Source of the DNA: Branchiostoma floridae
Lineage: Eukaryota; Chordata; Leptocardii; Amphioxiformes; Branchiostomatidae
DNA: 64,000 nucleotides
Assembly (NCBI RefSeq): GCF_000003815.2
Contig: NC_049990.1
Coordinates: 16,792,317 to 16,856,316 of the forward strand
Direction of reading: 5' to 3'
Shown here: one piece after another, positions 58,511-64,000 of the stretch
Numbering within the stretch: position 1 is the first letter of the stretch
Layout of the letters: every line of letters starts with the position of its first letter
The notes under the pieces: generated by a model
The model's database searches: none
Seen by the model: the letters and a program-made list of their open reading frames with translations, nothing else
Told to the model about the DNA's origin: nothing
Translations under genes and position numbers: made by a program

Positions 58511-58660
58511 AACTGCGCATGAGCAGGTCAAAGGTGAAGGTCCAGTAGACATCAACAAAAACGCGTTATGCAAATTAGCCGACGAAGGCCACACACATCC
58601 GGGTATGCATAAACCAAGGTCAAAACAAGGGCATTGACCTTTGACCTTGCGCATGCGCAG
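58511..58660. mobile_element. Foldback element with AGGTCAAAGGTGA ends
   Basis: CTGCGCATGAGCAGGTCAAA then GGTGAAGGTC at the left is inverted as GACCTTTGACCTTGCGCATG then CGCAG at the right. Each end contains a DR1-like pair of nuclear-receptor half-sites. It lies just after the BCOR polyadenylation signal. Confidence 0.68.
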
Positions 58661-60009
58661 TATGGAAGGCTAACGAGACGTGTGTTGCACGCCAGTATGC
58701 CCGCAAGGGAAAGTTGGTAAAAAGTTGCCGCTAAACCTTGTCTCCAATAGGCGTTCCCAGTGTGATAGCAGCTTTTAAAAGCTCACGGGCGCCGGCTAAC
58801 TCAACTCATGTCCACTCTTTGATAATATGACCACTCTTTGATGGTAAAGCTTCCTAAAATGAGTCGTTTTTTTGTTTGGATGCACGCAAATTGTGGGCCT
58901 GTAATTACGCATATTGTTATGATTATTCGAACTAAGCTTTAATTTTGAGAAATCAAGGGGTGATGTGTTCAAAGTCCTTACAAAATAAGTCTTTATTCTG
59001 GTGACTTCAATGTCTTAGCAACATTGTACCTTTAAATTTTAGAAGTCGTCTTTTTCTCTCTATGTTCCATGTAGCAATTACCATAACTTGTATGTAAAGT
59101 AGGCGCCACGGTGCCATTTTGTGTTACCTTAATTAAATCGGTCAATAGCAGGCATGTTAAATTTTCTTTGTATTTGCTGCAATTCGGTTATAAAGCGATA
59201 GATGTCGTGACTACAGGGCGTCAGGGCCCAATGTTTGGGTGTTTATATCTCTTTATATTTCGTTGTTTTGACGGTTGGTTTAACCTATATTTTCTCTGGT
59301 TAGTTGGAATAGTGTTCCAATAAATGTTGCAAATATGTTATATACTTGTGTTATGACTATTTTTTTCATTTTTCTCACTAAAATGACTTAGAAAGAATAT
59401 CAAGTAGTCATCCTCACTTGCCGAGAAGCATATTTCGTTTTCAAGTAGCTAGAAGTAGTGCAATGAAGCTTCGGTACGGCTTGTGTTTAGCCAAGCTCAC
59501 TGGGGCACCCCTACTTTTCTTGATAAGTGTGTTGGGCTCTTTTACGTGCAGAAGTTTCAAGCCTAACGCTAAAAACTCTCTCATTATTACCAGGGCTGGC
59601 CCTTGATAATAGCCTCCGGCTAGTTGGGTTGCCCTGGCTGTATTTCTCTCTCTATATATATGGCCTCCTTCGGTCAATATTGGCCATGGTAAAATCCTAA
59701 TTGATATCAGCCCTACAGCGTCGGCTGTGGCTAAACAATCGTATATGAGAATGACAGTCTCTGCCACATAGGGCACATCTGTAAGCTGACTCAGGTCTGT
59801 TGCAGAGCTCTTTTCGCAGGATCCGCTTTTCTTCTTTCTCTCTATACTAGCCGAATAAAAAAAATCCACGGGGATTTATTCTTAGCTTCATGTCACCATC
59901 GAAAATGAAGAATGTAATTCCTTACAACATATCCGAGCTGAGCCCGGTCATAAGATAAAACTCTGCCTATTGTGAAAGGATCGATGGTATTTCATCCGTA
60001 GATAGCAAA
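58661..60009. other. Intergenic DNA with SINE remnants
   Basis: AT-rich. 59480-59560 and 59895-59940 hold weak pieces of the SINE body (CACCCCTACTTTTC, TTACAACATATCCGAGCTGA). An AATAAA-like CAATAAATG at 59320 is not linked to any gene I can see. Confidence 0.4.
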
Positions 60010-60480
60010 GCGTGGGACCGCGTGGCACGATCGGGAGCGCGTTGGTCTCAGGCCCGAGAGGTCCGGGGTTCAAATCCGCTTGCCGTGTCATCGATCTTGT
60101 GCCCTTGGGAAAGGCACTTTACACGACTTTCCTCACCTAACTCAGGTGTAAATGAGTACATAGCTGCGGCTAGTGGCAGTGACAGGCCTTTGTGGTGGCG
60201 ACAGGCCATAGGGGCATGTTCGGGCATGACGCACCCGCCATGACACATGAGTCAGGGGTAGGAGGAATCCCTTGCATCCTTGGTCGGAAATCCTCTTAGG
60301 AGACGGAAACTCCAAACAACAAACCTGCATCTGCTGGGGCCGTCTTACACGTTGCATACAGTTGCCCCTGTAGGACTAGTGCGCCAGTGGACGAGAGGGT
60401 GGAGAAGGACGTGCACACCCCTTCTTCACCTTAAAAACCCAAGTGCAGGCCAGGCAGACGGGTCGCCTTAAACCTTCCAT
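60010..60480 (+). mobile_element. tRNA-derived SINE, longest copy
   Basis: The head GTGGCACGATCGGGAGCGCG (A-box-like), then GGGGTTCAAATCCGC (B-box-like, near 60066-60080), then the body ATCTTGTGCCCTTGGGAAAG and CACTTTACACGACTTTCCTC, with a long 3' part. It is the only forward-strand copy. The head resembles a tRNA but the acceptor stem is not closed, so it is not called a tRNA gene. Confidence 0.65.
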
Positions 60481-60899
60481 TGTCTTCTGAGACAGACGGA
60501 TGCCAACTAACTAACAACAATCGGATAGCAAAGCATATGGTTACGTTTCCTCTTACGCTATTAAAGGTGACAACATACAGTTCATTTCAGTCCATCCTCG
60601 GGGAGGTGACACCAGTGTCTCCACGTGTTCCTGTCCAGCATGATCGAATGGACGACACACATTGATGAAAAATATCGTGAGAAAGAATTAATTAATATTT
60701 AATAGTATGGATGAAAGCTTGCATGGATCCAGGTTCGTCCTATTGGGTGTGGGGCACAATTGGGTTTGAACCCGAGTTTTGTTGTTGTTTTTTTGCGAAC
60801 AGACGAGGACAGTGTGGCACTGCACTAGTAACTAATATTAACAGTATACGGTATAGACAGACGGTAAAGGTAGTATTTTTCTTTTACATCCCCAACCAA

Positions 60900-61045
60900 A
60901 GTCAAGGTACCCATTTTGACACATGGGTGAAGTGAGGAAAGTTAGTGCCTTTCCCAAGGGCACAACGTCGGGGGCATGGTGGGTATCGAACTCGGGACCT
61001 CTAGATTTCGAGCCGAACACTCAACCACGACGACGGGCGCTGTAA
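60900..61045 (-). mobile_element. tRNA-derived SINE copy
   Basis: The minus strand reads GTCGTGGTTGAGTGTTCGGC, then GAGGTCCCGAGTTCGATACC (B box), then GTTGTGCCCTTGGGAAAGGC and TTTCCTCACTTCACCC. Confidence 0.65.
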
Positions 61046-61700
61046 CCACGACGACGCGTATGTGCATGTGGGAGTCTTACGTAGCGGTAATACTTTCATA
61101 GATGACGAAAGAGATATAGAATCGGCAGATCATATCAAGCTTAGATATGTGGCTACGAAGTCACGCACAAGCTATGATAAACAATGCCTCTGCGTTGTTA
61201 AAAGAGCGCATCAGTTACGCAGCGCCACCACGCGACATTTCTGGGTATCGGATTACTCCTAATGCTTTCCACCTGAGAAAATAAAGTAGCGGTGCGCGGG
61301 AGTTGGTCTCCGTGACCTCCCGTGACCCTGGGTACCGTGGGAGGAAACCGTGCTCTACAATGTTGCAGCGGGGCCTGTATGCCGTTTCGTAACTCGAGTT
61401 ACAGAATACATCGCTGTTGGCAATTCTTGAACTAGTTAAACAGCAATATTATAATACCCAACACCAAAATTGTACTCACCCAAATTTTCGACCAAGCACC
61501 ACCAGTGTTTGACAAGGAATAAACAAGCAACTGCTGCCGTGACGTCACGTTACTGTGTGTAGATAACTGTTAGGGATCATTTGAGCGCATGTATGCCCCT
61601 TTTAGCAAGCCGCAGACAGGCATTTTTGATTTTCCGTAATTCGTATGGGAAGTCTTCTTACACGTGGTATCAGTAGCGGACGATTTTGCGTAAAGAGCGA

Positions 61701-62016
61701 GGCTATTGACACACCCATTGTGTCAATAGCCTAAACAGGCTATTGCCACACTCAGTGTGTCAATAGCCTAAACGGCTAACATAGACAATGAAAGCCGGCA
61801 TTAACAGGTATCCAAATGTAGGGCATAACTTGAATACGCCTGTTCATTCGAAGATTCAAAGATTCCAATGTCTAATCTTCCGAACAATGTCTAATCAACT
61901 GTTGCTTGTGTAAAATAATGTCGGGAAAGTCATGTTACAAGCTCTGGTTGGCTGGTTGGCATCTCGGTGTGTCAATAGCCTGTTTGGCTATGGGCACACT
62001 CAGTGTGTCAATAGCC
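61701..62016. mobile_element. Foldback element built from TGTGTCAATAGCC words
   Basis: GGCTATTGACACACCC... at 61701-61777 is inverted at 61968-62016 (ending CAGTGTGTCAATAGCC). Each arm itself holds small hairpins (GGCTATTGACAC/GTGTCAATAGCC). Confidence 0.68.
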
Positions 62017-62485
62017 ACAGCGTTGCGGAGATGTCTTCATTGATTTGATAGCGCAGCACGTACAGTTTTCTTCTGAAATAAGCGTAAAGTAGACCCTCTT
62101 TAGGCTCTTATTAGGCTTGACCAGTGGAGGGGCTACTACTTACAAGTCAGTGTATCTCTTTTCCAAAGACAGTTGTACTGTAACCGCAAGGAACCTTAAT
62201 CGGACACATTGAGCAAACGCAAAATTGAATTATAAATTAACAAGCGGCCTTTTAAGTATTCCAACAAGCATTGAGGTTATCATATACAATATTCTTACCG
62301 TCATTACTACATACGTGTGTGTCACTCTCCCATTCATTGAGATATCTGGGGGAAATTACGTCAGCGATTCGCGTTTCTTTTTTTTTTATTATTGTTATTA
62401 TTGGGTGGGCCGACTACTCACTCTTTGCAGCCAGGGGCTGAATTGCGAGGAGCTTACAATAGGCGGGGCTAGATCGCAAGCAGGG

Positions 62486-62780
62486 TCTGGAGCGAGCTGC
62501 CATTCAGCGCCACTCAGGTGACCTCAATACGACTGTCGCAAGTGTCTGGAGCGAGCTGCCTTTCGGCGCCACTCAGGTGACTTCAATACGACTGTCGCAA
62601 GTGTCTGGAGCGAGCTGCCATTCGGCGCCACTCATGCAGGTGACTTCAATACGACTGTCGCAAGTGTCTGGAGCGAGCTGCCATTCGGCGCCACTCAGGT
62701 GACATCAATACGACTGTCGCAAGTGTCTGGAGCGAGCTGACATTCGGCGCCACTCAGGTGACCTCAATACGACAGTAATT
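62486..62780. repeat. About 59-bp minisatellite, five copies
   Basis: GTGTCTGGAGCGAGCTGCC, then ATTCGGCGCCACTCAGGTGA, then CTTCAATACGACTGTCGCAA, repeated at 57-64-bp spacing. Units differ at single positions and by one small insertion. Confidence 0.9.
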
Positions 62781-62814
62781 GCCCCAGGTGCGGCCAAGGA
62801 ACTGTAGGTTTTGA

Positions 62815-63056
62815 ACCACTCACACCGCACCATCGCACATGTGGCGGGTTCTTTAACGTGCTGGGGTATGGCTCTCCCCAGACACGGGACCATTTAACGT
62901 CCTATCCGAGGGACGACTCATTTCCACCTGAGTAAAGTGAGGAAAGTCGTGTAAAATGCCTTTCCCAAAGACACAAGACCGGCAGCACGGCAGGCGGATT
63001 TGATCCCGCGACCTCTCGGTCACGAGGCGAACACAATACCACTGTGCTACGCGGTT
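62815..63056 (-). mobile_element. tRNA-derived SINE copy
   Basis: The minus strand reads GTAGCACAGTGGTATTGTGT, then GTCGCGGGATCAAATCC (B box), then TCTTTGGGAAAGGCATTTTA and ACTTTCCTCACTTTACTCAG. It has the best-preserved head of the family in this window. Confidence 0.7.
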
Positions 63057-63229
63057 TCGTTTTTAGCGTAAAAAGAAACCAGGTAGCCGACTTCGATGTA
63101 ATTCAGTTGCTACCTCTGTCTTTTTGTACAACGTCGACTTTGAGTTTGACACCCCCCAACTCACCATACAGGCTCCCTTACAAACTTGCACCCCTGTATG
63201 ACCCTCCCCTGACCTGTGATGACAGAGTT

Positions 63230-63620
63230 GTCTATATCTGATTCATGGGTCAAGTTGAAGGTCAACTACGGGTGTTTTAACAGGGGTCAAGAATGGGTCA
63301 ACCGTGAACGCTTCTTCAACCGACCGCATACCCAGCTCTTCAAACATACAAACTCCCTGCCCCCGAAATGTAATGACTAAGGTGTCTATATATATATCGG
63401 GCTTATAGGTCAAGTTGAAGGTCATCTGAGGAACGTTATGACAAAGGTCAAAGATAGGTCAAGAGATGTCAATTGCATGACCTTTACAACCTCACATACC
63501 CCCCTCCCCCCTGACCTGTGTTGACAGAGGAATGTAAATCGGATTCGTGGGTCAAGTTGAAGGTCATCTGGAGGACGTTTTGACAGGGGTCTTGTCTAGG
63601 TCAAGAGATGCCATTTCCAG
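63230..63620. repeat. About 150-bp tandem repeat with GGTCAAGTTGAAGGTC blocks, three copies
   Basis: GGGTCAAGTTGAAGGTCA-type blocks lie near 63247, 63407 and 63550, each followed by GACGTTTTGACAGGGGTC-like and AGGTCAAGAGATG-like sequence. Many AGGTCA half-sites result. No coding. Confidence 0.8.
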
Positions 63621-64000
63621 CTTTACAAACAGACCTCTGATTGACGAAAAACAGTTTGTTTGGCCTTAGGTGACAACGAAATCGTTTGTAGTACCCACCG
63701 AAAAACTTGTTACTTGGTTTGTTTCCTTTTGGAACGGTGAAATAAAATAAAGTAAAAGTTAACACAACATTTCTTAGAATGCTATTTTGCTGGATACTGT
63801 TAGTAGTTTTTATGTTTTTGTTTTTTATAGTGGGGAAGGGGCTATAGGAGTACGTACTATGAGTTCATGAGTTTGACTGATCTTGACTGTCTACTGATCC
63901 CTGTTTGCTATATCCCTTCGCAAGGCCATGTTAATTTAAAGCCAAATATTCTCGATGAACCCTCAAACTGCGTGCGCCGCAGTGGTAAGCAGGGTGATAA
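63621..64000. other. Intergenic DNA, nothing recognised
   Basis: AT-rich sequence with no exon, RNA gene or complete repeat that I can support. Confidence 0.4.

Noticed and set aside
58455-58637. 60-codon frame after the BCOR 3' end
   Set aside because: It coincides with the foldback element at 58511-58660.
60010-60080. tRNA-like sequence (also 62985-63056 and 60980-61045)
   Set aside because: A- and B-box-like segments are present but the acceptor stem does not close and a shared non-tRNA body follows. These are SINEs.
63230-63620. AGGTCA-rich array as a dedicated hormone-response enhancer
   Set aside because: The half-sites are explained by a three-copy tandem repeat. Spacing is irregular and there is no gene nearby on that side.

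Overview
The window is animal nuclear DNA and most likely comes from a cephalochordate (amphioxus, Branchiostoma). That assignment is inferred from a single BCOR-type gene with ancestral features, chordate-type gene linkage and a dense mix of short non-autonomous DNA transposons, tRNA-derived SINEs and minisatellites. It is not proven by a species-specific marker. The only assembly gap is 36747-37098 (352 N).

Layout. (1) Positions 53-2289, minus strand: the first three coding exons of ATP6AP2 (the (pro)renin receptor, a V-ATPase accessory protein), running off the left edge. (2) Positions 2290-2854: a 565-bp divergent promoter region between the two start codons. On the ATP6AP2 side the start codon sits in a TISU/YY1-type element. 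(3) Positions 2855-57597, plus strand: one 17-exon gene encoding a predicted 2745-residue BCOR/BCORL1-type transcriptional corepressor. The splice phases of all 17 exons close exactly, with total coding length 8238 nt including the stop. A 36.5-kb first long intron (3205-39749) separates two N-terminal exons from the rest. (4) Positions 57598 to about 58430: the 3' UTR, with a MITE inside it and an AATAAA at 58402. (5) From there to 64000: intergenic DNA with SINEs, foldback elements and two tandem arrays, and no recognisable gene.

The predicted BCOR protein has N-terminal ankyrin-like repeats (residues about 36-115), a long disordered Ser/Pro/Thr-rich centre with a PLDLS CtBP-binding motif (614-618), two sumoylation-type motifs, basic nuclear-localisation patches, C-terminal ankyrin repeats (about 2053-2171) and the PCGF-binding PUFD domain. 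Two features depart from vertebrate BCOR: the N-terminal ankyrin repeats, and about 400 acidic residues inserted inside PUFD. In humans BCOR and ATP6AP2 are also neighbours on Xp11.4 in divergent orientation, so this window appears to keep an ancient chordate gene pair.

The introns are a museum of non-autonomous transposons. Several have intact target-site duplications readable by eye: three hAT-like copies with perfect 8-bp TSDs, two CAGGG-ended copies with 5-bp TSDs, and one TTAA element. There are also at least ten minisatellite arrays, one interstitial telomeric repeat and a LINE 3' fragment. One intronic array repeats an E-box plus CRE module.
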